A DNA stretch of 64,000 nt from Hymenobacter sp. 15J16-1T3B (GTDB lineage: Bacteria; Bacteroidota; Bacteroidia; Cytophagales; Hymenobacteraceae), in contig NZ_JAJFAV010000002.1 of NCBI RefSeq assembly GCF_020711235.1, positions 496,001 to 560,000 on the forward strand. Reading direction: 5' to 3'. Positions within the stretch are counted from its first letter, which is position 1; the number at the start of each line of letters is the position of its first letter. Positions 1 to 8,337 of this stretch are shown here, one piece after another. The notes below the pieces were generated by a model that made no database searches, was not told where the DNA came from, and saw only the letters and a list, made by a program, of their open reading frames with translations. The translations under genes were made by a program, and so were the position numbers.

Positions 1-749
1 TCGCGCAGGTCCTCGAGCTTGCGCGAGGAAGCGGCCAGCTTGGTTTCCAGCGCCACTACGCGGGCGCTGTTTTGCTTGGCCGTGGCCGAGTCCTGGCCCA
101 GCAGCTGAAACATGCGCTGCACGTGGCGGCCGTACTGCTGGCGGATGTTGCGCGTGCGCGTGTCCTTGTTGAAGTAATAGTCGCGGTTGGGCAAGCCCAG
201 GCCGCTCTGGTAGAGGTGCAGGGCCATTTTCTCGCTGTTCTTGGCATCCTGCCCCACGTAGGGCCCGATGAGCGCGTCGACGCCAATCATCTGCAGGCGG
301 GCCACTTCAGCGGGCACGTCGGCGCCGGAACGGATGGCGGCAATGCGGTCCAGCTCGGCTTTCAAGGGCGCGGCGCCCTGCTTGTTGATGGCCACTGAGT
401 CCATGCCGGTGCCCCAGAAGTCCCCGATTTTCTGCTGGGTGCTGCCGGCTTTGGCGTTGGCTTTGGCCGCGTCTTCGCTCAGGGCGCGCAGGCGGGCGTA
501 CACCTCGTTCTGCACCTCCTTGCCGATGCCCCAGTTGCTTTCCGACGCCGGAATGGGGTGCTGCTTGAGCCAGGTGCCGTTGGCGTACTGGAAAAAGTCG
601 TCGCCGGGGCGGGCGGTGGTGTCGAGGCTGGCCTGCAGCACATCGGGCTTGTTCGAGGAGGAGCCGCCCGATTGGCAGCCGGTAAGCAGCGCAGTGCCCA
701 GCAGGGGCGCGGCCAGCAGCCAGCGGCCGATGGCAGAAGTGTGGGTCAT
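1..749 (-). CDS. M13 family (neprilysin/PepO-like) zinc metallopeptidase, N-terminal part
   Basis: The gene runs off the left edge; about 249 N-terminal residues are present. The start is the ATG whose complement lies at 747-749. The first residues form a lipoprotein signal with lipobox LTGC near residue 25, so the enzyme is probably anchored in the outer or inner membrane. After it come the M13-typical DDFFQYANGTW segment and a region starting NWGIG, which belong to the helical N-terminal domain of neprilysin-like peptidases. The HExxH zinc site lies in the missing C-terminal part, so catalysis cannot be checked. The family cleaves small extracytoplasmic peptides. A terminator and a repeat element separate it from the lacI-type gene upstream, so it is probably its own unit. 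Confidence 0.9.
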   Translation of the reverse strand, partial: MTHTSAIGRWLLAAPLLGTALLTGCQSGGSSSNKPDVLQASLDTTARPGDDFFQYANGTWLKQHPIPASESNWGIGKEVQNEVYARLRALSEDAAKANAKAGSTQQKIGDFWGTGMDSVAINKQGAAPLKAELDRIAAIRSGADVPAEVARLQMIGVDALIGPYVGQDAKNSEKMALHLYQSGLGLPNRDYYFNKDTRTRNIRQQYGRHVQRMFQLLGQDSATAKQNSARVVALETKLAASSRKLEDLR

Positions 750-856
750 GGACAGAAAGAAGGAGAGTGGAAAAGTGAAGGTAACAGACGCACCGACGAG
801 TTGGGAGGCTGCAAGGGCGGGCTAGCCGTTAATTGGCCCAGCCTTGTGCCAGCAAA

Positions 857-884
857 AAGCCCGCTTCTGGCAGGAAGCGGGCTT
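857..884 (-). terminator. Rho-independent terminator
   Basis: An 11-bp perfect stem (AAGCCCGCTTC / GAAGCGGGCTT) has a 6-nt loop and is followed on the minus strand by a short T run. It lies downstream of the leftward LacI-type gene and before the M13 peptidase, so it most likely ends transcription of the regulator. Confidence 0.75.
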
Positions 885-914
885 GAAGCGGAGTTGAGGA
901 AAATGGATACTGGC

Positions 915-1019
915 CGTCATGTCGAGCTTGTCGAGACATCTCGCGGGCTGATGTCCGAGAGTAACCCAATGATTGACATTACTATCCGGCGAGATGTCTC
1001 GGCTGCGCTCGACATGACG
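915..1019. repeat. Dispersed inverted-repeat element, copy 1
   Basis: The ends are inverted copies: CGTCATGTCGAG at 915-926 and its complement at 1008-1019. Inside are GAGACATCTCGC-type arms and a short AGTA/TACT inverted segment. A closely similar element occurs at 61723-61832, and a variant at 10721-10859. There is no open reading frame of its own. It behaves like a REP/MITE-type intergenic element. Nothing else is seen in the 750-1075 gap apart from this element and the terminator at 857-884. Confidence 0.8.
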
Positions 1020-1075
1020 TTTGGGTGGAAATATGCGCAGCAGCGTTGCACGCAGCACTACTAAGTCAATGGCCG

Positions 1076-2104
1076 CTACGCCCCGAGCCGCTGCGAGGAG
1101 CCGCGCACCAGTAGCTCGGGCTGCAGCACGATCTGGCGCGGGGCCAGCGTGCGGGATTGGTCCTCCACCATGTCGAGGAGCAGGCGCACGGCGGTGCGGC
1201 CCATCTCCTCGCAGCGCTGGTCGACGGTGGTCAGGTGCGGCTCGGTGAGCAGGGTGAACAGCTCGTTGCTGAAGCCGGCCAGCGCCACATCCTGCGGAAT
1301 GCGCAGCCCCCGGGCCCGCAGCACCTGCATGGCGCCGGCCAGGGCCAGGTCGTTGGCGGCAAACACGGCGTCGAAGGGCGCGTTGCGGCCGAGCAGTACC
1401 TCGGCCGCCTGCAGGCCGTCGGGCAGGGTCAGGTCGCAGAAGTACACCAAGTGTTCGTCGTAGGGCAGGCCGTGGGCTTGCAGGGCGTCGACGTAGGCGC
1501 GGTAGCGGTTTTTGCAGATGTTCAGGTGCTGGGGCCCGCCGATGTGGGCAATGCGCCGGCAGCCCTGGCCGATCAGGTGCGCCACGGCCTGGTAGGCGCC
1601 CTGGTAATCATCGAGCACCACGGCCGACACGTCGGGCGCCTCCAGAATGCGGTCGAAGAACACCAGCGGCAGGTGGCGGCGGCGCACTTCCTCGAAGTGC
1701 TGCACGTCCTTGCTGGTCAGCGACAGCGACACCAGAATGCCTTCCACCTGGGCGTTGAGCAGGGTTTCCAGGTTTTTCTTCTCGTGGGCCGCGTTTTCGT
1801 TCGACTGGCAGATCATCACGTTGAAGCCGGCTTGGTTGGCCCCGTTCTCGATGCCTTTGAGCACCAAGGCGAAAAAATGCCCGTCGATGTGGGGCACGAT
1901 GACGCCCAGGGTGTTGCTGCGGCCCTTGCGCAGGGCGGCGGCCAGCTGGTTGGGCTGGTAGTTGAGCGCGCGGGCCAGGTCCCACACCCGGCGCTTGGTG
2001 GCCTCGCTGATGCTGCTGTGGTCACTGAGCGCCCGCGAAATGGTGGAAACGGACAGATTCAGCTGGGCAGCCAGATCCGAAATGGAAGCGCGGTGCGTGG
2101 ACAC
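1076..2104 (-). CDS. LacI/GalR family transcriptional regulator
   Basis: A 342-residue DNA-binding repressor or activator. The N-terminal helix-turn-helix reads ISDLAAQLNLSVSTISRALSD, typical of LacI proteins, and is followed by the hinge with NQLAAALRKGRSNTLGVIVP and a periplasmic-binding-like effector domain (about residues 60-330). I chose the GTG start at 2104 because it puts the helix-turn-helix at the usual distance from the N-terminus; a frame extension back to a TTG at 2224 adds about 40 residues with no LacI counterpart. It is the last gene of the leftward xylan/glucuronate cluster, separated from uxuA by a terminator. It probably senses a sugar or sugar acid and controls uxuA and its neighbours (inference). 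Confidence 0.9.
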   Translation of the reverse strand: MSTHRASISDLAAQLNLSVSTISRALSDHSSISEATKRRVWDLARALNYQPNQLAAALRKGRSNTLGVIVPHIDGHFFALVLKGIENGANQAGFNVMICQSNENAAHEKKNLETLLNAQVEGILVSLSLTSKDVQHFEEVRRRHLPLVFFDRILEAPDVSAVVLDDYQGAYQAVAHLIGQGCRRIAHIGGPQHLNICKNRYRAYVDALQAHGLPYDEHLVYFCDLTLPDGLQAAEVLLGRNAPFDAVFAANDLALAGAMQVLRARGLRIPQDVALAGFSNELFTLLTEPHLTTVDQRCEEMGRTAVRLLLDMVEDQSRTLAPRQIVLQPELLVRGSSQRLGA

Positions 2105-2167
2105 GGGACGGGAAAACGATGGGGAAGCAAGTTCGGCAAATTGGGCGGTTTGGCGCCACGGTTCCGT

Positions 2168-2182
2168 TTGGCACGGTGCCAA
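2168..2182. promoter_or_regulatory. Candidate operator palindrome upstream of the LacI-type gene
   Basis: TTGGCAC-G-GTGCCAA is a perfect 7-bp inverted repeat around one base. It lies about 64 bases upstream of the chosen GTG start. Between it and the gene, the minus strand reads CCAATTTG, a weak match to the Bacteroidota -7 box. Position and symmetry suit an autoregulatory site, but only one copy was noticed. Confidence 0.4.
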
Positions 2183-2244
2183 GTCCACAACTGCGCCGGC
2201 CCGGGCCAAGTTCAGCCGACGCAACCGCTGGTCCTCTTCGAAAA

Positions 2245-2276
2245 AAAGCCTGCTTCCATCGGCGGAAGCAGGCTTT
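2245..2276 (-). terminator. Rho-independent terminator after uxuA
   Basis: AAAGCCTGCTTCC pairs perfectly with GGAAGCAGGCTTT across a 6-nt loop. On the minus strand the stem is followed by a run of T. It lies directly downstream of the uxuA stop codon and upstream of the LacI-type gene, so the regulator is probably transcribed separately. Confidence 0.88.
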
Positions 2277-2300
2277 CTTTGGGTTCAGCGGCGCCGGGAA

Positions 2301-3464
2301 TTACAGGCTGCGCGTGATGCCCAGCTCGAGGCCGCGCAGCTCGGCCAGCCCGCGCAGGCGGCCGATGGCGGAGTAGCCGGGGTTGGTCTTCTTGTGCAGG
2401 TCGTCGAGCATCTGGTGGCCGTGGTCGGGGCGCATGGGCAGGCTCTGCTGGCGGCGCTGCATGGTCAGCACCAGCTCCCGCATCACCGCGTACATATCCA
2501 CGTCGCCTTCCAGGTGGTTGGCCTCGTAAAAGTCGCCCTGTTCGTTGCGCTGGGTGCTGCGCAGGTGAATGAAGTGGATGCGGTCGGCGAACTGGCGCAC
2601 CATGGCCGGCAGGTCGTTGTCGGGGCGCACGCCGAACGAGCCGGTGCAGAAGCAGAGGCCGTTGCTGAGCGAGGGCACCGCGTCGGCCAGGGCCTGCACG
2701 TCGGCGGCGGTACTCACCACCCGGGGCAGCCCGAGGATGGGGTAGGGCGGGTCGTCGGGGTGAATGGCCAGCACCACGCCCACTTCCTCCGCCACCGGCA
2801 CGATTTCCCGCAGAAACAAAATCAGGTGCTCCCGTAGCTGGTCGGCGTCGATGCCCTGGTAGGCGTCCAGGGCCTGCTGAAACTGCTGCAGGGTGAAGCT
2901 TTCCTCCGAGCCGGGCAGGCCCGCAATGAGGTTGCGCACCAGCAGCTCCCGCTCGGCCTCGCTCATGCCGCGGAGGCGGGCTTCGGCGGTGGCCAGCTCC
3001 GCGGCCGAGTACTCCGCCCGGGCGCCCGGGCGCTGGAGCAGCAGCGCGTCGAAGGCCACGAAGGCGGCGCGCTCGAAGCGCAGGGCCTTGGAACCGTCTT
3101 CCACCGCGAAGCTCAGGTCGGTGCGCGTCCAGTCGAGCACCGGCATGAAGTTGTAAGTGACGGTGCGGATGCCGCAGGCCGCCAGGTTGCGCAACGACGT
3201 CTTGTAGTGGTCGATGTGCTGCTGGAAGGCGCCGGTGCGCGTCTTGATTTGCTCGTGCACCGGCACGCTCTCGACCACGCTCCAGGTGAGGCCGGCAGCT
3301 GCTACCTCGGCCTGGCGCTTTTGGATTTCTTCGACGGTCCAGACCTGGCCGTTCGGGACGTGGTGCAGGGCCGTGACGACGTCGGTGGCGCCGGCCTGGC
3401 GGATGTCGGCGAGGCTGACCGGGTCGTTCGGACCGTACCAGCGCCAGCTTTGGATGATGGGCAT
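2301..3464 (-). CDS. uxuA: Mannonate dehydratase
   Basis: A 387-residue cytoplasmic enzyme that dehydrates D-mannonate to 2-keto-3-deoxygluconate, a step of D-glucuronate catabolism. Family features seen are the start [18 protein letters not shown], the AIHPDDPP metal-site segment, [25 protein letters not shown] and the C-terminal [12 protein letters not shown]. Length is normal for UxuA. I start at the ATG whose complement is 3462-3464; an upstream in-frame extension would translate an intergenic repeat. It follows the SDR mannonate oxidoreductase gene, and both fit the beta-glucuronidase-like and xylanase genes upstream: released glucuronate would enter central metabolism here. No glucuronate isomerase gene is in the window. 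Confidence 0.95.
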   Translation of the reverse strand: MPIIQSWRWYGPNDPVSLADIRQAGATDVVTALHHVPNGQVWTVEEIQKRQAEVAAAGLTWSVVESVPVHEQIKTRTGAFQQHIDHYKTSLRNLAACGIRTVTYNFMPVLDWTRTDLSFAVEDGSKALRFERAAFVAFDALLLQRPGARAEYSAAELATAEARLRGMSEAERELLVRNLIAGLPGSEESFTLQQFQQALDAYQGIDADQLREHLILFLREIVPVAEEVGVVLAIHPDDPPYPILGLPRVVSTAADVQALADAVPSLSNGLCFCTGSFGVRPDNDLPAMVRQFADRIHFIHLRSTQRNEQGDFYEANHLEGDVDMYAVMRELVLTMQRRQQSLPMRPDHGHQMLDDLHKKTNPGYSAIGRLRGLAELRGLELGITRSL

Positions 3465-3494
3465 TGCGAGTTGGTGGTGCGCCTCACCCCCTGC

Positions 3495-3516
3495 CCCCTC
3501 CCCGGAAAGGAGAGGG
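3495..3516. repeat. Short GC-rich imperfect palindrome
   Basis: CCCCTCCCC and GGAGAGGG flank a short loop, in the 185-bp gap between the SDR and uxuA genes. A close relative (CCCCCTCTCC...GGAGAGGGGG) is found inside the repeat element at 10721-10859, so this looks like a member of a dispersed palindrome family rather than a gene-specific signal. Confidence 0.5.
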
Positions 3517-3649
3517 AAGCCTGACAATTGACGAGCGGGACGGTGAAGCGGGTTTCAGGGAAAAAAGCCGTCGGGGGCGAAAGTAGTTGTCAGTTATTCT
3601 CCACTCTCCTGTGCTCTGCTTGCTGAGCGGCAGCAGGCGGCGCGAGGCC

Positions 3650-4507
3650 TTACACCCCGCTGTAGGCGTTGAAGCCGCCGTCGACGAGCACCGTTTCGCC
3701 GCTGACGAAGCGGGAGGCGTCGCTGAGCAGGTAAATGAGGGTGCCGGTCAGCTCCTCGGGCTGGCCGAAGCGCTGGTAGGGCGTGCCGGCAATGAACTGC
3801 CGGGCGCGGGCCGTGGGCGTGCCGTCGGGGTTGACGAGCAGGGCGCGGTTCTGCTCGGTGAGAAACACGCCGGGCGCAATGGCGTTCATGCGCACCCCGC
3901 CGCCGTAGCGCAGGCCCAGCTCCACGGCCATCCACTGAGTGTAGGCCTCAATGGCTTTTTTGCCCAGGGTGTAGCCCAGCACCCGCGTCAGGGGCCGCTG
4001 CGCCGTCAGCGACGACACGTTCACGATGCTGCCCTTGCCCTTCTCGGCCATCACCCGCCCGAACACGTTGGTCGGAATGACCGTGCCGAACAGGTTCAGG
4101 TCGACGGCGCGGCGGGTGTGGTCGATGTTGAGGTCGAACAGGTCCTGGTCGGGGCCCACGACGGCGCCGGGCATGTTGCCGCCGGCGGCATTCACCAGTC
4201 CATCGATGGTGCCCCAGGTGCGGATGATTTCGTCGCAGGCGGCCTGCATCTGGGCCGGGTCGAGCACGTCGGCCAGCAGCGGAATGGCCTCGCCGCCGAT
4301 GGCTTCGATGGCGGCCACGCGGGCCTGGGCGCGGGTGGCGTCGCGGCCGAGAATGGCCACTTTGGCGCCGGCTTCGGCCACGGCCAGGGACATGGCCTCG
4401 CCCAGCACACCCGTGGCGCCGGTCATGACGATGACTTTGCCGTCAAGGGAAAACTGACTGAGGGCGGACAAGGCCGGGGCCGGAGGAGTGTCGGGGGAAA
4501 GGCTCAT
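3650..4507 (-). CDS. SDR family oxidoreductase, probable D-mannonate oxidoreductase (fructuronate reductase)
   Basis: A 285-residue short-chain dehydrogenase. The NAD-binding motif TGATGVLG is at residues 29-36, NAAGG near 106-110, and the catalytic triad is Ser165/166, Tyr179 and Lys183 (YTLGK). The C-terminal SGETVLVDGGF is typical of the family. SDR enzymes next to uxuA are often annotated as D-mannonate oxidoreductase, converting fructuronate to mannonate; adjacency supports that here, but sequence alone would also allow another sugar-acid or gluconate dehydrogenase. I start at MSLSPDTPPAP (ATG complement 4505-4507), since the longer frame runs into a perfect hairpin at 4555-4610. It is leftward and co-directional with uxuA. 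Confidence 0.85.
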   Translation of the reverse strand: MSLSPDTPPAPALSALSQFSLDGKVIVMTGATGVLGEAMSLAVAEAGAKVAILGRDATRAQARVAAIEAIGGEAIPLLADVLDPAQMQAACDEIIRTWGTIDGLVNAAGGNMPGAVVGPDQDLFDLNIDHTRRAVDLNLFGTVIPTNVFGRVMAEKGKGSIVNVSSLTAQRPLTRVLGYTLGKKAIEAYTQWMAVELGLRYGGGVRMNAIAPGVFLTEQNRALLVNPDGTPTARARQFIAGTPYQRFGQPEELTGTLIYLLSDASRFVSGETVLVDGGFNAYSGV

Positions 4508-4554
4508 GGATAGGTTGGAGGGGATGGAGCGGGGGTAGAAGAGGTGGTTTGGGC

Positions 4555-4610
4555 GGTCCTTCCCGGCCGTCGTGTCGCGCGCAGTCGAGACACGACGGCC
4601 GGGAAGGACC
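4555..4610. repeat. Perfect 22-bp inverted repeat (hairpin)
   Basis: Arms of 22 bp at 4555-4576 and 4589-4610 are exactly complementary around a 12-nt loop containing GCAGTCGA. The inner part (TCGTGTC...GACACGA) resembles the GTCATGTCGAG family elements elsewhere in the window. It sits between the GH3 stop and the SDR start and could end or attenuate leftward transcription; there is no clear T tract. Confidence 0.85.
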
Positions 4611-4618
4611 ATTCGGTG

Positions 4619-6901
4619 TTACTGCAGCGTCAGCTTGCTTTCGAGGCGGATGTCGTCGGAGGCGGAGCCAATCATCAGCTGGAAGTCGCCGGGCTCGGCC
4701 ACCCATTCCAGCTTCGCGTTGTAAAAGGCCAGCTTGTCCTTGTCGATGGTGAAAGTGAGGGTCTTGGTTTCGCCGGGTTTGAGGCTGATTTTCTGGAAGT
4801 CCTTCAGCTCCTTGAGCGGGCGGGCCACCGAGGCCACCAGGTCGCGCAGGTAGAGCTGCACCACTTCCTCGCCGGCCACTTTGCCGGTGTTGGTGACGGT
4901 GCACTGCACCTGCACCGCCTGGCCCGCGGTTAGCGTGGGCTGGCTGAGCCGGAGCCCGTCGTACTTGAACGAGGTGTAGCTCAGGCCGTGGCCGAAGGCG
5001 TAGCGCGGGGTGTTGGGCGAGTCGATGTAGGCCGACTTGTAGCGAATGTCGCCGGGCTTGGTGACGGGACGGCCGGTGTTGTAGAGCTGGTAGCTGATGG
5101 GAATCTGGCCTACCGAGCGCGGAAACGTGCTGGGCAGCTTGCCCGAGGGGTTGTAGTCGCCGAAGAGTACGTCGGCCAGGGCGTTGCCGCCTTCCGCGCC
5201 GGGCCACCAGGCGTAGACAATGGCGTCGGCCTGGTCAGCAATCTGGTTGAATACCAGCGGGCGGCCGGCCATCAGCACCACCACCACGGGCTTGCCGGTG
5301 GCTTTCAGGGTCTGGAACAGCTCGTTTTGCACGCCGGGCAGGCCGATGTCGGTGCGCGACTTGGACTCCCCGCTCATGTCCCAGGTTTCGCCCACGCAGA
5401 GCACCACCACGTCGGAGGCCTGGGCGGCTTCCACGGCCGCGGCGAAGCCGGCGCGGGAGTCGCCCTGCACCTCGCAGCCCTTGGCGTAGCGCACCTGGGC
5501 GGTTTTGCCGGCGCGCTTGCTCAAGCCTTCGTACACCGAAGTAATCTGGGCGGTGTCGGCCAGCACCACCCAGCTGCCGGCCAGGTCGCGCTTGGCCTTG
5601 GCCAGCGGCCCGACGAGGGCAATGCGGCGCGGCGCGGCCAGCGGCAGCGTGGCGTTGTCATTTCTCAGCAGCACCATCGATTTGCGGGCCACGTCGCGGG
5701 CGGCCACGCGGTGCTGCGGGTCGCTGAGCACCTGCTTTTCGCGCTTCTCGTCCGAAAAACGGTAGGGGTCGTCGAACAGGCCCAGCTCGAATTTCTTGCG
5801 CAGGATGCGGCGCACGGCGTCATCGAGCAGGGCCATATCGGCTTTGCCGGCCTGGATGGACTGGGCCAGCGTGGTGTGGTAGGAGTCGCTTTCCATGTCC
5901 ATGTCGGAGCCGGCGGCCAAGGCTTTGCGGGCGGCGTCGGCCTTGTCGGTGGCGTAGCCCCAGGGCACCATCTCGCCGATGCTGCCCCAGTCGGACACCA
6001 CGAAGCCGGGGTACTGCCACTGGCCCTTCAGGATGTCGCGCTGCAGGTAGCGGTTGCCGGTGGCCGGCACGCCGTTGAGCGTGTTGAAGGAGTTCATGAA
6101 GGTGGCCACGCCCGCGTCGGCGGCGGCTTTGAACGGCGGCAGGTAGGTTTGCCAAAGCTGCTGCTCGCTCACATCCACGGCGTTGTACTCGCGGCCGGCA
6201 ATGGCGGCGCCGTAGGCCGCGAAGTGCTTGGCGCAGGCCATGATGGCGTCGGTGCCGCCCAGCTTTTCGCCCTGAAAGCCGAGCACCCGGGCCTTGGCAA
6301 TCAGGGAGCCGAGGTAGGTGTCTTCGCCGGCGCCTTCCATCACCCGGCCCCAGCGCGGGTCGCGGCCCACGTCCACCATGGGCGCAAACGTCCAGTGGAT
6401 GCCCGACGCGGCGGCTTCGCGGGCGGCTACGTGCGCCGACTCGCGGATGGCCGCCAGGTCCCAGCTGGCGGCTTCGGCCAGCGGAATCGGAAACACCGTC
6501 TGGTAGCCGTGGATGACGTCGAGGGAGAAGAGCAGCGGAATCTTGAGCCGCGACTTCAGCGCCTCGGCCTGGATGAGGCGGGTATCGGCCACGCCCTTCA
6601 CGTTCAGCATGGAGCCCACCTGCCCCGCGCGGATGCTGTTGAGCAGGTCGGTTTTGCGGTTGCTGGCCGGGCCGGTCACTTCGCGGCCGGAGTACTGGTT
6701 GAGCTGGCCGATTTTTTCCTCCAGGGTCATCTGCCCGAGCAGCGCCGTGATGCGCGGCTCGAGGTCGGCCGCGGGGGCCGGGGCGGGGGCGGCCGAAGCG
6801 GCCGTTTTCTTGACCTTCACTTTGGTCTTTTGCGCCAGCGCGGCGGGGCCGGCGGCGAGCAGCAAACCGAGGAGCAACGGATGATAGCGGAGTACGCGCA
6901 T
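4619..6901 (-). CDS. Glycoside hydrolase family 3 beta-glycosidase (BglX-like)
   Basis: A 760-residue secreted exo-glycosidase. A Sec signal peptide covers about residues 1-23 (LLLGLLLAAGPAALAQ). The GH3 N-terminal domain includes HWTFAPMVDVGRDPRWGR at about 169-186, KHF at 225-227 and the nucleophile Asp304 in VVSDWG. The GH3 C-terminal domain and a fibronectin-III-like tail (GEEVVQLYLRD) follow. This is the usual BglX layout and length. Family members remove terminal glucose or xylose; within this xylanase cluster a beta-xylosidase or beta-glucosidase role is plausible (inference). The start chosen is the internal Met that gives the signal peptide. Its gene follows GH10 after a roughly 290-bp gap that contains only a short palindrome. 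Confidence 0.93.
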   Translation of the reverse strand: MRVLRYHPLLLGLLLAAGPAALAQKTKVKVKKTAASAAPAPAPAADLEPRITALLGQMTLEEKIGQLNQYSGREVTGPASNRKTDLLNSIRAGQVGSMLNVKGVADTRLIQAEALKSRLKIPLLFSLDVIHGYQTVFPIPLAEAASWDLAAIRESAHVAAREAAASGIHWTFAPMVDVGRDPRWGRVMEGAGEDTYLGSLIAKARVLGFQGEKLGGTDAIMACAKHFAAYGAAIAGREYNAVDVSEQQLWQTYLPPFKAAADAGVATFMNSFNTLNGVPATGNRYLQRDILKGQWQYPGFVVSDWGSIGEMVPWGYATDKADAARKALAAGSDMDMESDSYHTTLAQSIQAGKADMALLDDAVRRILRKKFELGLFDDPYRFSDEKREKQVLSDPQHRVAARDVARKSMVLLRNDNATLPLAAPRRIALVGPLAKAKRDLAGSWVVLADTAQITSVYEGLSKRAGKTAQVRYAKGCEVQGDSRAGFAAAVEAAQASDVVVLCVGETWDMSGESKSRTDIGLPGVQNELFQTLKATGKPVVVVLMAGRPLVFNQIADQADAIVYAWWPGAEGGNALADVLFGDYNPSGKLPSTFPRSVGQIPISYQLYNTGRPVTKPGDIRYKSAYIDSPNTPRYAFGHGLSYTSFKYDGLRLSQPTLTAGQAVQVQCTVTNTGKVAGEEVVQLYLRDLVASVARPLKELKDFQKISLKPGETKTLTFTIDKDKLAFYNAKLEWVAEPGDFQLMIGSASDDIRLESKLTLQ

Positions 6902-7121
6902 GCGAATCGGGGAATAAAACCGGGAACGGACCCGGCAACAAATGGTCGTTGAACTCACTGGCGGCTGTCGGCTGCAACTGCTTCCTCAGTGCCGGCACCC
7001 CTCACTCACCAAGGTGTGCGGCTCCTGTTCCCTGCGAAACAGCTGCTTTCCCCATTCCCCAATGCGGCCGGCAGCCGCCAGGTGAGTCAACGAATGAAAT
7101 GCCGCCTCCGGTCCTCTGGCC

Positions 7122-7138
7122 CCGCGGCTTAGCCGCGG
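7122..7138. repeat. Short palindrome in the GH10-GH3 spacer
   Basis: CCGCGGCT and AGCCGCGG face each other around a single base. It is the only structured element I see in the 6902-7193 gap between the GH10 stop and the GH3 start. Being too tight for a normal hairpin loop, it may be a cruciform or a chance palindrome. Confidence 0.35.
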
Positions 7139-7193
7139 CGGAGCCAGGAAGCGCGGCTGGGGCCCAGGCGCGGCCCGGGAGGCGGTTTGATGG

Positions 7194-8249
7194 TTACTGC
7201 AAGCCTTCCACGATGCCGTCGTAGGCGGGTTTTTTCTGGTACTGCTCGTTGAAGGGCAAGGGCCAGTCGGGGCAGCCGCAGGCGCCGCGCACCCAGGTGT
7301 CGGCGTCGGTGACGTTCCAGGTGGTGATGCCGAAGCGCTGGGCGGCCGGCAGGGCGTTGAAGGTTTGCACGATGAGCTTGTACTTGGCTTTCTGGGCGGC
7401 GGCCAGGGCATCCGACCACGCCAGGCCGGCTTGGTTACCGGGGTTCACGGCCACGTCCAGCTCCGAAATGTGTACCAGCAGGCCCGTCTGGGCAGCCGAG
7501 GTAATGGCCGTGGCCAGGTTGGCGTCTGAGCGGGTGAGCGAGGTGTGCAGCTGCAGGCCGATGCCGTCGATGGGAATGCCGCGGGCTTTGAGGCTACTGA
7601 CCAAGTTCAGGATAGCCGTGCGCTTGGTGGGGCCATACTCGTGGCCGTAGTCGTTGTAGAACAGCTTGGCATCGGGGTCGGCTTGGCGGGCGTACTGAAA
7701 GGCGCGGGCCACGTAGTCGGGCCCGAGGTGCTGCAGCCACGGGCTGGGGCGCAGGGTGCCGTCCTCGGCCACGGCTTCGTTGACCACGTCCCAGGAGGCC
7801 ACCTGCCCGCGGAAGTGCCCCACTACGGTCTGGATGTGCGTCTTCATCAGGGTTTCCCAGGCGGCCGAGTCGCCCTGAAAGCCGGTCACCCAGGCGGGCA
7901 GGGAGTTGTGCCAGATCAGGGTGTGGCCGTGCACGCGGCTGTTGGTTTGGCGAGCGTACTGCACCAGGTAGTCGGCGTCCGTCCAGGCGTAAGTGGCCGC
8001 GTCCGGGTGCAGGCTGCGGAATTTCATGGCGTTTTCGGCCGTCACGCTGCGGTACTCCCGCGTCACCACGCCCTGGTAGGCCGCGCTGCTGCGCAGCAGG
8101 TTCACGTTGACGGCCGCCCCGAAGGGAAACGCCGCTTCGCGCAGGCTGCCGAGAGCCGGCGGCAGGGGTGGCTCCGGCTGAGGCTCGGAGCCGGAGCCGC
8201 CGCAGCTGCTCAGCAGCAGGCTCAGGAGTAGGAGGGAAGTCGTTTTCAT
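7194..8249 (-). CDS. Endo-1,4-beta-xylanase, GH10
   Basis: A 351-residue lipoprotein xylanase. The N-terminus is a lipoprotein signal with Cys16 in LLSSCGG, followed by a Pro-rich linker. The GH10 barrel shows TAENAMKF (about 70-77), HGHTLIWH (107-114), the acid/base Glu158 in WDVVNEA and the nucleophile Glu263 in ISELDV, with the expected TTWNVTD segment near the end. All catalytic residues are present. It would cut the xylan backbone at the cell surface to oligosaccharides for the SusC/SusD pair. It lies between the CE6-like esterase and the GH3 gene, all leftward. I chose the ATG at 8249 because it gives the lipoprotein signal. Confidence 0.96.
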   Translation of the reverse strand: MKTTSLLLLSLLLSSCGGSGSEPQPEPPLPPALGSLREAAFPFGAAVNVNLLRSSAAYQGVVTREYRSVTAENAMKFRSLHPDAATYAWTDADYLVQYARQTNSRVHGHTLIWHNSLPAWVTGFQGDSAAWETLMKTHIQTVVGHFRGQVASWDVVNEAVAEDGTLRPSPWLQHLGPDYVARAFQYARQADPDAKLFYNDYGHEYGPTKRTAILNLVSSLKARGIPIDGIGLQLHTSLTRSDANLATAITSAAQTGLLVHISELDVAVNPGNQAGLAWSDALAAAQKAKYKLIVQTFNALPAAQRFGITTWNVTDADTWVRGACGCPDWPLPFNEQYQKKPAYDGIVEGLQ

Positions 8250-8337
8250 AAGCGCCTCACCCGCCGGCCTCCGCTCCGCACAGGGCGAGGAGGGGCCAGA
8301 CGAAGGTGGTGGAGAGTTGGTGAGCAGGCGTTTGCGG

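Noticed and set aside
2105-2224. N-terminal extension of the LacI-type protein to a TTG at 2224
   Set aside because: The extra roughly 40 residues have no LacI counterpart and begin next to a terminator; GTG 2104 puts the helix-turn-helix at the normal place.
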